A stretch of DNA of 64,000 nt from Chloroflexota bacterium. GTDB taxonomy: Bacteria; Chloroflexota; UBA11872; UBA12225. Shown one piece after another: positions 15,673 through 26,071 of this stretch (its first letter is position 1; each line of letters begins with the position of its first letter). The stretch spans positions 157,931-221,930 of the forward strand of contig JAUJOR010000002.1 of the NCBI GenBank assembly GCA_030447525.1, read 5' to 3'. The position numbers were made by a program, and so were the translations under genes. The notes under the pieces were generated by a model. That model saw nothing but the letters and a program-made list of their open reading frames with translations. It searched no databases and was not told the origin of the DNA.

Positions 15673-16653
15673 TTAGCGCCCGCTGCCGTGCAGTGCCGCG
15701 GAGAGGGCCGGGCCGACCTGGCGCGCGGCGCGCTCGAGTGTGTGCAGCTCGGCGTCCGAATAAGGCCTCCCCTTGGGGCGGCGGGCCAACACCCAGAGGC
15801 CGACGAACTCCCGGCCGTGGCCCAGGGGGACGGCGACGCCGGTGCCATGATCGGCCAGGCCGGCCAGCGGGAGCACGTCAGGTGGGGCGTCCTCCAGCTC
15901 TTCCCAGCGCTCCATCGGGATGGCCTGCTGGTAGACGGCCAGCCGCAGAGGTAGGGTGTCGTCCATCGGGAACTGCGGGGGCTCTCCGGCGTCCAGCGGC
16001 ACAGCCCCTGTCACTGCCCCACCTTGCCAGACGGGGGCGTCGGCTCGCGTCTCGGCCAGAAGCCGGCGGGCAAGGGCCCAGTCGCCCGCCGTGCCGGCCG
16101 GAACAAGGCGCCGCCGGTGCAGGATGAGCACCGAAGATGCCGCTGTGGACATCTGTTCCACTCCGGTCTGCGCCAGCCGGCGACAGATTGCGGCCACCTC
16201 CTCGGACGTCTTGTCCAGAGGGACAAAGTCCCCGGCCCCTCCGCGCGCCACCGGTGGAATAGCCGGCGCCACGTGGTCCGGGCGCACCGGTGCAATGCCC
16301 GGCGGCATTGAACTGGAGGCGTCCGTCGGCGCTACACCCGGCACCCCGCCGGGCACTGGATGGGGGGTGTGCTGCCGAGTGTGGCCCCAACCGGTACCGC
16401 CCGGGGCCTGCCCGCCGGCCGCCCGGCGGCGCAAGAAGGCTACGGCGGCGATGGCTGCCAGCACGCCGGCGATCGTCAAGGCCCCGGTCACGGCGACGGT
16501 GCTGCCGGATGGGGCGACGAACAATGCCAGCAGAAGCGCCCCGGCGGCGGCGATCAGGGCCAGCGGGGCCCAGCGACGTCGCACCCTGTTCCCGTCCCCC
16601 GCCGGGCGGGATCCAGGTGACATCTGCGGTGGCGTCCCTAGCGGGCGGCTCAT
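15673..16653 (-). CDS. membrane-anchored GAF-like domain protein
   Basis: A 326-aa protein with a proline-rich basic N-terminus, two adjoining hydrophobic segments (about 30-75: LALIAAAGALLLALFVA and ALTIAGVLAAIAAVAFL), a Gly/Pro-rich linker (about 80-140) and a C-terminal GAF-like domain (about 150-320) with LAVYQQAIPMERWEEL, GTGVAVPLGHGREFVGLWVLARR and a closing helix DAELHTLERAARQVGPAL. No output domain follows, so it may be a membrane-tethered sensor or scaffold. The ATG overlaps the MeaB stop as ATGA (16653-16650), which implies translational coupling with the methylmalonyl-CoA operon. Confidence 0.72.
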   Translation of the reverse strand: MSRPLGTPPQMSPGSRPAGDGNRVRRRWAPLALIAAAGALLLALFVAPSGSTVAVTGALTIAGVLAAIAAVAFLRRRAAGGQAPGGTGWGHTRQHTPHPVPGGVPGVAPTDASSSMPPGIAPVRPDHVAPAIPPVARGGAGDFVPLDKTSEEVAAICRRLAQTGVEQMSTAASSVLILHRRRLVPAGTAGDWALARRLLAETRADAPVWQGGAVTGAVPLDAGEPPQFPMDDTLPLRLAVYQQAIPMERWEELEDAPPDVLPLAGLADHGTGVAVPLGHGREFVGLWVLARRPKGRPYSDAELHTLERAARQVGPALSAALHGSGR

Positions 16654-17846
16654 GGTGACTGGGGCGCTCCGCCGGCCAGTTCCTGTGCCGGCCGCTCCCG
16701 AGCGGGCCCGGCAGCAAGATCGTGCAGCACGGTGCCAGCAGCCGCCGAGGGGGCCAGATGCCCGGCCGCCACCGCATCCACCAGACTCGACCAGCCGTCG
16801 GAGTGGCGAGCCGCGGCCGTGGCCCGCTCCACTGCCTTGGCAGCCACCCACCGCAAGATCCGCTGCTCCGCCATGGCCCGGGCACTCTCACCCTGCCTCC
16901 CGCGCTGCGCCAACCAGGTACGATGGCGGCGCAGCGCCGCCCCCAGCTCGACCACGCCCCTGCCCGTGGTAGCGACCGTCTTGAGCACGGCCACGTCCCA
17001 GGCGGAGGACAGTCGTTCATCATCAACGCCTGCTCCCGCCGCGACAAGGGGGCCCCTCTCTCTCTGCGTCGGGTGGCCGGTGCCCTCCCCGTGCCCCCCT
17101 GGGAACCCGGACGGCTCCGGCCCCCTCGCGGCGCCGGGCGCCGGGTATGGGGCGCCCGAATCGACACTGGCGGCCCGGCCGCGACCAAATGTCAAGGCGG
17201 CCACGAGGCGGTCGGCGCCCTCCTGATCAGCCTTGTTCACCACCAGCACGTCGGCGATCTCCAAGATCCCCGCCTTCATGGCCTGAATGTCGTCTCCCGC
17301 CCCAGGGGAGGTGACGACTACGGTCGTCTGTGCCTCCTCGGCAATGGCCACCTCGTCCTGCCCGGCCCCCACGGTCTCGACCAGGACGACCCCAAACCCG
17401 GCGGCTGCCAGGACGGTCGCCACTGCATTCATCCCCTTTGATAGGCCGCTGCCCGTCCCGCGGCCGGCCATACTGCGCATATAGATCCCGGCGTCACCCG
17501 ACAGCGAGGACATGCGGATGCGGTCCCCCAGAAGGGCGCCGCCGTTCAGCGGGCTGCTGGGATCGACGGCGACGATCGCCACGGACTCTCCCCTGCCGCG
17601 CAACTCCCGTGCCAGGGCTGCCGCCAGCGTGCTTTTCCCTGTCCCTGGCGCCCCGGTGAGCCCCACCACGTGTGCCCTTCCGGCGTGCTGGTGCAGGCGC
17701 TGGACGACCGCCTCAGCGAGGTCGCTTCGCGACTCAATGCGCGTCAGCAAGCGAGCCAGGGCCCGCCGCTCCCCGGCCAGCACGGCGGGGATCAGGTCTT
17801 CCTCGCCGGAGAGTGCGCCCTCGCTCATTGGCGGGCCTGGCACCAT
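16650..17846 (-). CDS. meaB: methylmalonyl-CoA mutase-associated GTPase MeaB
   Basis: G3E-family P-loop GTPase that loads and protects the B12 cofactor of methylmalonyl-CoA mutase. The 398-aa product has Walker A GAPGTGKST (65-73), VAVDPSSP, the switch region LGDRIRM, VETVGAGQDEV and the guanine motif NKAD (203-206). Residues about 221-277 are a Gly/Pro-rich insertion before the conserved WDVAVLKTVATTGRG; its DNA contains a GC-rich core resembling insertions in recN and pfkA. GAGGGG lies 5 nt before ATG 17846, which overlaps the epimerase stop (TGATG); ATG 17828 (MSEGALSG) is an alternative. The position next to epimerase and mutase supports the role. Confidence 0.93.
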   Translation of the reverse strand: MVPGPPMSEGALSGEEDLIPAVLAGERRALARLLTRIESRSDLAEAVVQRLHQHAGRAHVVGLTGAPGTGKSTLAAALARELRGRGESVAIVAVDPSSPLNGGALLGDRIRMSSLSGDAGIYMRSMAGRGTGSGLSKGMNAVATVLAAAGFGVVLVETVGAGQDEVAIAEEAQTTVVVTSPGAGDDIQAMKAGILEIADVLVVNKADQEGADRLVAALTFGRGRAASVDSGAPYPAPGAARGPEPSGFPGGHGEGTGHPTQRERGPLVAAGAGVDDERLSSAWDVAVLKTVATTGRGVVELGAALRRHRTWLAQRGRQGESARAMAEQRILRWVAAKAVERATAAARHSDGWSSLVDAVAAGHLAPSAAAGTVLHDLAAGPARERPAQELAGGAPQSP

Positions 17847-18436
17847 CAGCGCCCCTCGGCCACGTCTGCCGGCGCCGGCCCCTCGCCGGGGGCGCGAGGC
17901 GAGGCAGGCACCCTCGTAGCCGGAGCCTCCGCGCACGGTGAAGCCGCCGGGCGGCCGGCGCCGGCGCGCTGCAGCAGCTCCACCAGCATGCCGTGCGTCC
18001 CCCGTGGATGGAGAAAGGCGACCAGACCGCCGTGACCCCGCCGGGGCGTTGGGTCGATTACGTCGAAGCCCGCCGCCCCCAGGCGGACGAGCTCGGCGGC
18101 AATATCGTCCACGGCGAAGCACACGTGGTGCACTCCTTCCCCCCGCCGGGCGAGAAAGCGTCCCACCGCTGAAGCGTCGTCGGCGGGCTCCAGGAGCTCC
18201 AAGCGGGCTTCCCCCCAGGACACCGGCTGGTCGCTCGTCTCCCTTGCCTCCCGCTGTGCTGCAGGGACGTCGTCCTCACCGGCCAGAGGGGCAGCCGGGA
18301 CGAAACATACCCGCACCGCCTCCGTGCCGAGGTCCTCGACCTCGCCGACCACCCGGCCGGTAAGGCGAGCGAAAGTCTCGCCTGCGTCCGTGGCGTGGCG
18401 CACGGCCAACCCGACGTGGTCGATCCCCAGGATCAT
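17846..18436 (-). CDS. mce: methylmalonyl-CoA epimerase
   Basis: Interconverts (S)- and (R)-methylmalonyl-CoA, supplying the mutase. The 196-aa protein of the vicinal oxygen chelate (glyoxalase-like) superfamily has IDHVGLAV at the N-terminus, GVHHVCFAVDD in the second module and HGMLVEL, which together supply the His, His and Glu metal ligands. It is longer than the usual 130-150 aa because of an acidic loop (about 50-72) and a Pro/Ala-rich tail after residue 155. ATG 18436 (MILGIDHVGL) is the family-like start; a TTG 48 nt upstream would only add a polar leader. Upstream gap to the mutase gene is about 160 bp. Confidence 0.9.
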   Translation of the reverse strand: MILGIDHVGLAVRHATDAGETFARLTGRVVGEVEDLGTEAVRVCFVPAAPLAGEDDVPAAQREARETSDQPVSWGEARLELLEPADDASAVGRFLARRGEGVHHVCFAVDDIAAELVRLGAAGFDVIDPTPRRGHGGLVAFLHPRGTHGMLVELLQRAGAGRPAASPCAEAPATRVPASPRAPGEGPAPADVAEGR

Positions 18437-18598
18437 CGAGGACTCACGTCCGGCATCTCCAGTCTCACGTTCGAGGCTGATCAACCGCCGGGCCGCGTCC
18501 GGCGTCCATCAACCGCCGTCCATGGGCCGGCGTCCCATCTCCTGAGCCTCGAAACTTGTGAGCCTCGAAACCAAGGACGGTGGACTTTCGGGATGTGC

Positions 18599-20206
<1,608 letters not shown>

Positions 20207-20218
20207 GGGAATGCTCCG

Positions 20219-20785
20219 CTAGCTTCTCACGGTGATGCGCTTGATCTTGTCGCCGACACGGATGCCGCGCACCAGGTCCATGCCCTCGGTCACCTGGCCG
20301 AAGTTGGTGTACTCTCGGTTCAGCCACTCCGCCGGCTGGGTGCAAATAAAGAACTGGGAGTCGTTGCTAACCCGTATGTCCCGGCCGCGGGCGACGCCCA
20401 GGGCCCCGATCACAAAGGGCCTCTCGTTCAGCTCCGTGGGCATCTGTCCACCGCCCCCCCCGGTGCCAAGCGGATCGCCCCCCTGCACCACCCAGTCTTC
20501 GACGCGGTGGAAGGTGAGGCCGTTGTAGAACCCCTTGTTCGCTTTGTCCTCGAAGTTTTGCACCGTCCTGGGGGCCGCGTCGGGGAACAGCTGGAGGGTG
20601 ATGTTACCCCCCTTTTCCAGCTCCAGGACGGCGCTCTTCCCCCCACGGCGGGCCGCGCCCTCCGAAGCGGGCGCCGCCCCGGCGGTGACGTTCCCTCCCG
20701 CCGCCTGTCCACAGCCGGCGGGCAAGGCGCCGGCCAGGGCTCCGAGACTCAGCTGCAGTGACCAGAACAGCGTTCGACGTTGCAT
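20219..20785 (-). CDS. cyclophilin-type peptidyl-prolyl isomerase, predicted lipoprotein
   Basis: A 188-aa cyclophilin. An N-terminal signal with LPAGCG (Cys near 25) suggests a lipoprotein anchored outside the membrane. The cyclophilin domain follows (about 50-188): PDAAPRTVQNFEDKANKGFYNG, FHRVEDWVVQGGDPLGTG, SQFFICT and FGQVTEGMDLV. The catalytic Arg of FHRV and the Phe of SQFFI are present; the usual Trp before the end is not obvious. Cyclophilins speed proline isomerisation during folding. It heads the mutase operon, although no functional link is known. Three 10-bp direct repeats sit just before ATG 20785. Confidence 0.88.
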   Translation of the reverse strand: MQRRTLFWSLQLSLGALAGALPAGCGQAAGGNVTAGAAPASEGAARRGGKSAVLELEKGGNITLQLFPDAAPRTVQNFEDKANKGFYNGLTFHRVEDWVVQGGDPLGTGGGGGQMPTELNERPFVIGALGVARGRDIRVSNDSQFFICTQPAEWLNREYTNFGQVTEGMDLVRGIRVGDKIKRITVRS

Positions 20786-20790
20786 TCTGC

Positions 20791-20820
20791 TTCTACTTGT
20801 TGGTACTTGTTGCTACTTGG
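20791..20820 (-). repeat. three phased 10-bp direct repeats upstream of the cyclophilin-mutase operon
   Basis: On the plus strand the three consecutive decamers are TTCTACTTGT, TGGTACTTGT and TGCTACTTGG, consensus TNNTACTTGK. They end 5 bp before ATG 20785. One repeat per helical turn is typical of operator arrays bound by a multimeric regulator on one DNA face. Function inferred only. Confidence 0.6.
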
Positions 20821-20882
20821 GCCCGCGCCGTCATCAATGGGGGGAGCGCCGGGCCACCGCCATGACCACGGGGCAGGTTAAG

Positions 20883-22580
20883 CTACACCGACGGTGGTCT
20901 TTCCGTCAGCGGCACCACCACTGTGCGGCGCGGCCGGCCGGGACCGACGACGGCGAACGGCACCTGGTCGCCCACCTTGTGCCCCACCATCAGCCGGCGC
21001 AGATCGTCGATCCCACCTATATTGCGGTTGTCCATGCCCACCACCACATCCCCGGGCTGCAGCCCGGCCGCTTCGGCCGGCGAGCCGGGATGCACCTGAG
21101 TGAGCAGGACGCCCTGGCGTACGGGAAGGCCAAGGCCGGTGGCCAGGCCAGGTGTGACGTCCTGCATGCTCACCCCCAGGTAGGGGCGGGGGACGCGCCC
21201 GCTGCTGATGATCTGGTCGGCGATCGTCCGAGCGCCCTCCACCGGGATGGAGAAGCCGGACAACTCCTGCCCCCGGCGGGCGATGCGGATGGCGGTGTTG
21301 AGCCCTACCACCTCACCCCGGACGTTGAGCAGCGGGCCGCCGCTATCCCCCGGGTGCAAGAAGGTGTTCGTCGTGATCAGGTCGAAGAGCGGGTAGTCCC
21401 GAAAGGTCTGGATCTCGCCGGCAAGGGAGCGCACCGTCCCGGTCTTGGCGCTGGGGCTTCCAGGAAGGACGGGGGCATAGCCGATACCGATGACACGCTC
21501 GCCCACGGCCAGGGCGCCGGCGCGCCCCAGGGGGGCGGTGGGGAGGTCCTGGCCGTCAATCCTGGCCACGGCGACGTCGGTAAAGTCGTCCGCCCCCAAC
21601 TGGCGCACCGGAAAGCTCCGGCCATCGGCCAGGGTGGCCGTGATGCGCCCCGGCTGCAGGGCGGTGACGACGTGGCTATTGGTGAGGATCAGGCCACTGG
21701 AGTCGAAGATGACCCCTGAGCCGACGCCCCGCTCATTGTCGCTCAGCTTCACGACGGCCGCTCGGGCACGTTCCACCACCTGCTGCAGCCTGGCTACCTC
21801 GGTGGTAGGGAGGCGCACACCACTCCCCGGCAGCACGGCCAGCTGCGCCCAGGCCGGTTCGGCCTCGCCGGCCGGCGGGGGGTAGAGCTCCGCTTCCTTG
21901 CCCAGGTCGCCCCCATTTACCACCGTCACCTGGCCCGCCCGGGCGAAGGGAGTGTTCACCTTCCACAGTTGAAAGGCGCGGCGCTGGGCGCGGAGCACCA
22001 GGGCCGGGCCAACGTCCGTGACGGGGGCCACCGGGAGGCCGTTGGCCTCCAGGAAGTCCGGTGACGAAAGATACGCCGCCTGCAAGACTGGGTGGCCGTC
22101 CAGGAGGCGCAAACGCTTCTCTTGTATCTGGGATGGCGTGAGCGGGGCCTCTTCCGGGAACGGGGCCGCCGCCGGGATCAGGCGATAGGTGGCCAGCCAC
22201 TCGTCTTTCCCCAGCCGCGAGAGCTCGTCCAGAAGATTGACCCCCACGGCCCGGCCCAGCTCGGGGCGCCACTGCAGCACGCCCTTCTGGGTGGCCTGCA
22301 CGACGAACCCATCCCAGACGAAGCGCCGCGAGATAGGGTACCCCAGGACGTCTGGCCCGCCGAGGCGCTGATACTCCTGCCACAGCGGGATGTCGTCCTC
22401 GTCGGTGATGCTATACCCCTGCTCGGCCCCGCCCCCGGTCTGGGTAAAGAAGTACCCGTTGACCACCTCGTAGTCCCGTAGGGCCTCGCGCACGAGTCCC
22501 TGCGCGCCGGCGGTGGGGGGAACAAAGGTGAAGGTGAAGCAGAGCAACAGGAAGACCAGCGCGCGCCGGCACCGAGCCAT
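20883..22580 (-). CDS. secreted trypsin-like serine protease with N-terminal GYPIS modules and C-terminal PDZ
   Basis: A 565-aa exported protease. A signal peptide (RRALVFLLLCFTFTFVPPTAGA) is followed by two accessory modules (about 36-225): LWQEYQRLGG, LGYPISRRF and QATQKGVLQWRPE, then NGLPVAPVTD and RAQRRAFQLWKV. The same two-part arrangement occurs C-terminal to the GH3 domain at 7179. The HtrA-like protease domain (about 270-440) has its triad in NSHVV (His), FTDVAVARI (Asp) and HPGDSGGPLL (Ser). A PDZ domain (about 455-555) has RPYLGVSM, GSPAEAAGLQPGDVVVGM and ends with VGPGRPRR. ATG 22580 lies 8 nt after TAGACT (22594-22589), with TTGTGG 17 bp further upstream; an ATG 24 nt earlier is unlikely. 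Confidence 0.9.
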   Translation of the reverse strand: MARCRRALVFLLLCFTFTFVPPTAGAQGLVREALRDYEVVNGYFFTQTGGGAEQGYSITDEDDIPLWQEYQRLGGPDVLGYPISRRFVWDGFVVQATQKGVLQWRPELGRAVGVNLLDELSRLGKDEWLATYRLIPAAAPFPEEAPLTPSQIQEKRLRLLDGHPVLQAAYLSSPDFLEANGLPVAPVTDVGPALVLRAQRRAFQLWKVNTPFARAGQVTVVNGGDLGKEAELYPPPAGEAEPAWAQLAVLPGSGVRLPTTEVARLQQVVERARAAVVKLSDNERGVGSGVIFDSSGLILTNSHVVTALQPGRITATLADGRSFPVRQLGADDFTDVAVARIDGQDLPTAPLGRAGALAVGERVIGIGYAPVLPGSPSAKTGTVRSLAGEIQTFRDYPLFDLITTNTFLHPGDSGGPLLNVRGEVVGLNTAIRIARRGQELSGFSIPVEGARTIADQIISSGRVPRPYLGVSMQDVTPGLATGLGLPVRQGVLLTQVHPGSPAEAAGLQPGDVVVGMDNRNIGGIDDLRRLMVGHKVGDQVPFAVVGPGRPRRTVVVPLTERPPSV

Positions 22581-22588
22581 TACCCTAC

Positions 22589-22617
22589 AGTCTATCGGCT
22601 CCATGAAGGGGCCACAA
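22589..22617 (-). promoter_or_regulatory. promoter of the secreted serine protease (TTGTGG-17-TAGACT)
   Basis: On the minus strand TTGTGG is followed by 17 bp and TAGACT at 22594-22589; the start ATG is 8 nt further on. This is the best -35/-10 pair among the leaderless genes of the window. Confidence 0.5.
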
Positions 22618-22618
22618 G

Positions 22619-24271
22619 ATGCGGACGCCAGCCCCTTGCACGTGCTACGCTGTGCCCTCGACTGGCCCGATGTCCGACGTCTCCCACCCCACCGACGGCC
22701 ACGTCCCCGCCCCCGCCTCAGCAGCCCCCGCGGACCGCATCCTCGACCTGCGGCGCCGCAAGGCGGAGGCCCTCCTGGGCGGGGGGCAGCGACGCATCGA
22801 CCAGCAGCACGCCCGAGGCAAGCTCACGGCTCGCCAGCGCCTCGACCTGCTCCTCGATCCCGAGTCTTTCGAGGAGACAGACATGCTGGTGACGCATCGC
22901 TCGACCGACTTCGGCCTCGACCGGCAGCGCTACCTCGGTGACGGGGTGGTCACGGGCTGGGGACGGATCGACGGCCGGCTGGTGTACGTCTTTTCTCAGG
23001 ATTTCACCGTTTTCGGCGGCTCGCTGTCGGAGGCCTTCGCCGAGAAGGTCTGCAAGGTGATGGACCTGGCGATGAAGAACGGCGCCCCAGTGATCGGCCT
23101 GAATGACTCCGGCGGGGCGCGCATCCAGGAAGGGGTCGTTTCCTTAGGGGGCTACGCGGACATCTTCTTGCGCAACACCCTGGCCTCCGGGGTCGTCCCC
23201 CAGATCTCGGCCATCATGGGTCCCTGCGCCGGCGGGGCGGTGTACTCCCCGGCGATCACCGACTTCGTGCTCATGGTGGAGCGGACAAGCTACATGTTCG
23301 TCACCGGGCCCAACATCGTGAAATCGGTGACCCACGAGGACGTGGACGCCGAGCGCCTGGGGGGGGCCGAGGTGCACAACGCCACCAGTGGCGTGGCCCA
23401 CTTCCTGGCCCCTTCCGAGCCGGAGTGCCTCGACCTGATCCGCCGGCTCCTCTCGTACCTGCCGGCCAACAACCTGGACGACCCGCCCTACCTGGACGTC
23501 GGGGACTCGCCCTTGCGGGAGTCCCCGGAGCTGGACTCTATCGTCCCCGAGCAGCCCAACCGGCCATACGACATGCGGGACGTCATCCGTCACGTGGTTG
23601 ACCGGGACAGCTTTCTCGAGGTGCAGGCCCTCTTTGCGCCGAACATCGTCGTCGGCTTTTCCCGCCTGGCCGGCGTCTCGGTGGGGATCGTGGCCCAGCA
23701 GCCGGCCGTGCTGGCAGGGGTGCTGGACATCGACTCGGCGGACAAAGCGGCCCGCTTCGTCCGCTTTTGTGACTGTTTCAACATCCCCCTGGTCACCTTC
23801 GTCGACGTGCCCGGCTTTCTGCCCGGCGTGGCCCAGGAGCACGGCGGGATCATCCGCCACGGGGCCAAGCTCCTTTACGCCTACTGTGAGGCCACGGTGC
23901 CGAAGCTCACCGTGATCACGCGCAAGGCCTACGGCGGGGCCTACGACGTGATGAGTTCCAAGCACATCCGGGGTGACGTGAACTACGCCTGGCCCACGGC
24001 CGAGATCGCCGTCATGGGGGCCGAGGGGGCGGTGCCCCTGATCTTCCGGGAGGAGATCGATGCCTCGGCGCAGCCGGAGCTCACTCGCGCCCGCTTGATC
24101 GAGGAGTATCGCAGCAAGTTTGCCCACCCCTATATCGCCGCCGCTCGGGGCTACGTGGACGACGTTATCGAGCCCCGGCAGACGCGACGCAAGCTGATCT
24201 CGGCGCTGGAGATGCTGAAGAACAAGCGCGACGCCAACCCCCCCAAGAAGCACGGCAACATCCCGCTCTAA
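22619..24271 (+). CDS. pccB: propionyl-/acyl-CoA carboxylase carboxyltransferase (beta) subunit
   Basis: Transfers CO2 from carboxybiotin to propionyl-CoA, giving methylmalonyl-CoA. The 550-aa protein has both crotonase-fold halves: [29 protein letters not shown] N-half with [28 protein letters not shown] and GPNIVKSVT, then the C-half with [36 protein letters not shown] and a final [19 protein letters not shown] typical of propionyl-CoA carboxylases. AAGGGG lies about 8 nt before ATG 22619; ATG 22670 (MSDVSHP) is a possible shorter start. It is followed by biotin carboxylase and biotin carrier genes; with the minus-strand mutase genes this completes propionyl-CoA to succinyl-CoA. Confidence 0.93.
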   Translation: MRTPAPCTCYAVPSTGPMSDVSHPTDGHVPAPASAAPADRILDLRRRKAEALLGGGQRRIDQQHARGKLTARQRLDLLLDPESFEETDMLVTHRSTDFGLDRQRYLGDGVVTGWGRIDGRLVYVFSQDFTVFGGSLSEAFAEKVCKVMDLAMKNGAPVIGLNDSGGARIQEGVVSLGGYADIFLRNTLASGVVPQISAIMGPCAGGAVYSPAITDFVLMVERTSYMFVTGPNIVKSVTHEDVDAERLGGAEVHNATSGVAHFLAPSEPECLDLIRRLLSYLPANNLDDPPYLDVGDSPLRESPELDSIVPEQPNRPYDMRDVIRHVVDRDSFLEVQALFAPNIVVGFSRLAGVSVGIVAQQPAVLAGVLDIDSADKAARFVRFCDCFNIPLVTFVDVPGFLPGVAQEHGGIIRHGAKLLYAYCEATVPKLTVITRKAYGGAYDVMSSKHIRGDVNYAWPTAEIAVMGAEGAVPLIFREEIDASAQPELTRARLIEEYRSKFAHPYIAAARGYVDDVIEPRQTRRKLISALEMLKNKRDANPPKKHGNIPL

Positions 24272-24277
24272 GGCCCT

Positions 24278-24305
24278 CGGGGCCCTAGGCTGCCCCAGGG
24301 CCCCG
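24278..24305 (+). terminator. hairpin downstream of pccB
   Basis: CGGGGCCCT (24278-24286) and AGGGCCCCG (24297-24305) form a perfect 9-bp stem with a 10-nt loop, 7 bp after the pccB stop. There is no U-run. It may attenuate transcription between pccB and the biotin carboxylase gene. Confidence 0.5.
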
Positions 24306-24370
24306 TGCCGGGTGTTGACGGTACACCCCCCCGGGGGCGCCGGGGGGGCGCCCGACCCATCTTGCCCCTA

Positions 24371-24442
24371 GTGGGTCACGTTGCATTTAACTGGCGATGA
24401 CCTGAGCTGGTGAGGACACCATTTATCTGCGGGTTGACCCAC
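24371..24442. promoter_or_regulatory. long inverted repeat in the biotin carboxylase leader
   Basis: GTGGGTCA (24371-24378) is the exact reverse complement of TGACCCAC (24435-24442), separated by 56 bp of unusually AT-rich sequence (GCATTTAACTG, CCATTTATCTGC). This could be a paired operator or an mRNA fold before ATG 24479. No protein binder can be named. Confidence 0.3.
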
Positions 24443-24478
24443 CAGGGGACGTAGCCGAACGCAAAGAAAAGAACCCCC

Positions 24479-26071
24479 ATGTTCAAGCGGGTGCTGGTCG
24501 CCAACCGGGGTGAGATCGCCGTGCGGATCATCCGCTCCCTTCACGAGCTCGGCGCGGAGGCCGTGGCCGTCTACTCTGAGGCCGACCGCGGGGCGCTGCA
24601 CGTCCGGCTGGCCGATCTTGCCTACCACATCGGCCGCGCCCCGGCGGCGGAGAGTTACCTGAGTGTCCCGGCCATTCTGGAGGCCGCCCGGCGCAGCGGT
24701 GCGCAGGCCATCCACCCCGGGTATGGCTTCCTTTCAGAGCATGCCCCGTTTGCTCAGGCCTGCCAGGAGGCTGGACTGGTCTTCGTCGGGCCTACCCCGG
24801 CGGCCCTGGCCTTGATGGGGGACAAAGTGGCCGCCCGGCGCTTCGCCGGCGCTGCCGGCGTGCCCACCGTCCCCGGCACCGCCGGTCCCCTGACCGATGA
24901 CGCCACGGCCGGCGCCGCGGCCGAGTCCATCGGCTTTCCGCTCCTGATCAAGGCCGCCGGGGGAGGGGGAGGCAAAGGGATGCGCGCCGTGCGCGACCCG
25001 GCCGACCTCTTAGGGGCCCTGGCCGTGGCCCGGCGCGAGGCCGGGGCTGCCTTTCGCGACGCCAGCGTCTACCTCGAACGACTCGTGGAGCGCCCGCGGC
25101 ACATAGAGGTGCAGCTCTTCGGCGATGGCAGCGGAGACGTCGTTTCCCTGGGGGAGCGGGAGTGCAGCCTGCAGCGGCGCTTCCAAAAGGTGGTAGAGGA
25201 GGCCCCCGCCCCACACCTCCCGCCGGACGTGCGGCGGGCGCTCTGGGGCGCGGCCGTTGCCGTGGCCGCGGCGGCGAAGTACCGTGGGGCGGGGACGATC
25301 GAGTTCCTCTACCAGCCGTCCAGCGGGGCCTTCTATTTTCTGGAGATGAACGCCCGGTTGCAGGTAGAGCACCCGGTGACGGAGATGGTCACTGGCGTCG
25401 ACCTGGTGCAGGCACAGCTGCGTCTGGCCGCTGGCGCCCCCCTGGAACAAGCCATCGCCGCTCCAGGTCCCGGGGCTCTGGTCCCCGGCCTGCATCCGTC
25501 AGCCCCAGGCCCCGGAGCCTGGGACCTGGGACTTCACGCCATCGAGGCGCGCATCATGGCCGAAGATCCGGCTGCCGGGTGGCTCCCGTCCACCGGGACA
25601 CTCCAAGTGGTGCGCGAGCCAGGCGGGCTGGGGGTGCGCATCGACAGTGCCTGTGAGCCCGGGCTGGAGGTCACCGTAGACTACGACCCGCTGCTGGCCA
25701 AGCTCATCGTCTGGGGGCGCAGCCGCGAGGAGGCCATCGCCCGCCTGCGGCGGGCCGTGGACGAGTACGTCCTTACCGGCGTGCGTACCACCCTCCCCTT
25801 TCATCGCTGGCTGGTTCGCCAGCCCGCTTTTTGCGCTGGCGACCTGTCCACCGCCTTTATCGCCGAGCGCTGGCAACCACCAGCCGAGGACCAGGCCATA
25901 CCCCCGGCAGAACTCGATGCCGGGCAGCTGCAGGCGGCGGCCCTGGTGGCCGCTGAGGAGGTGGTGGGACGGGCGCGCGGCGCCGCCGTGCGTCGCCCGG
26001 GCAGGGGACCGGAGGCCATCCCGCCGGCGAGCCGCTGGCGCACGCTGGGCCGGCGGGAGGCCCAGCGGTGA
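24479..26071 (+). CDS. pccA: biotin carboxylase subunit of acyl-CoA carboxylase
   Basis: ATP-grasp enzyme that carboxylates biotin with bicarbonate and ATP. The 530-aa protein has the biotin carboxylase N-domain (FKRVLVANRGEIAVRIIRS, IHPGYGFLSE), the ATP-binding loop AAGGGGGKGMR (about 160-170), the catalytic EMNARLQVEHPVTE (about 290-303) and the C-domain (EARIMAEDP, YDPLLAKLIVWG). A 15-20 residue Pro/Gly insertion (GPGALVPGLHPSAPGPGAW) sits just before HAIEARI. The biotin carrier is on the separate downstream gene, overlapping by GTGA, so this is a split alpha subunit. An accC label would be equally valid. Confidence 0.92.
   Translation: MFKRVLVANRGEIAVRIIRSLHELGAEAVAVYSEADRGALHVRLADLAYHIGRAPAAESYLSVPAILEAARRSGAQAIHPGYGFLSEHAPFAQACQEAGLVFVGPTPAALALMGDKVAARRFAGAAGVPTVPGTAGPLTDDATAGAAAESIGFPLLIKAAGGGGGKGMRAVRDPADLLGALAVARREAGAAFRDASVYLERLVERPRHIEVQLFGDGSGDVVSLGERECSLQRRFQKVVEEAPAPHLPPDVRRALWGAAVAVAAAAKYRGAGTIEFLYQPSSGAFYFLEMNARLQVEHPVTEMVTGVDLVQAQLRLAAGAPLEQAIAAPGPGALVPGLHPSAPGPGAWDLGLHAIEARIMAEDPAAGWLPSTGTLQVVREPGGLGVRIDSACEPGLEVTVDYDPLLAKLIVWGRSREEAIARLRRAVDEYVLTGVRTTLPFHRWLVRQPAFCAGDLSTAFIAERWQPPAEDQAIPPAELDAGQLQAAALVAAEEVVGRARGAAVRRPGRGPEAIPPASRWRTLGRREAQR

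Noticed and set aside
24320..24360. C/G homopolymer tract after pccB as a terminator
   Set aside because: It can fold in many ways but has no U-run; the better hairpin lies at 24278-24305.
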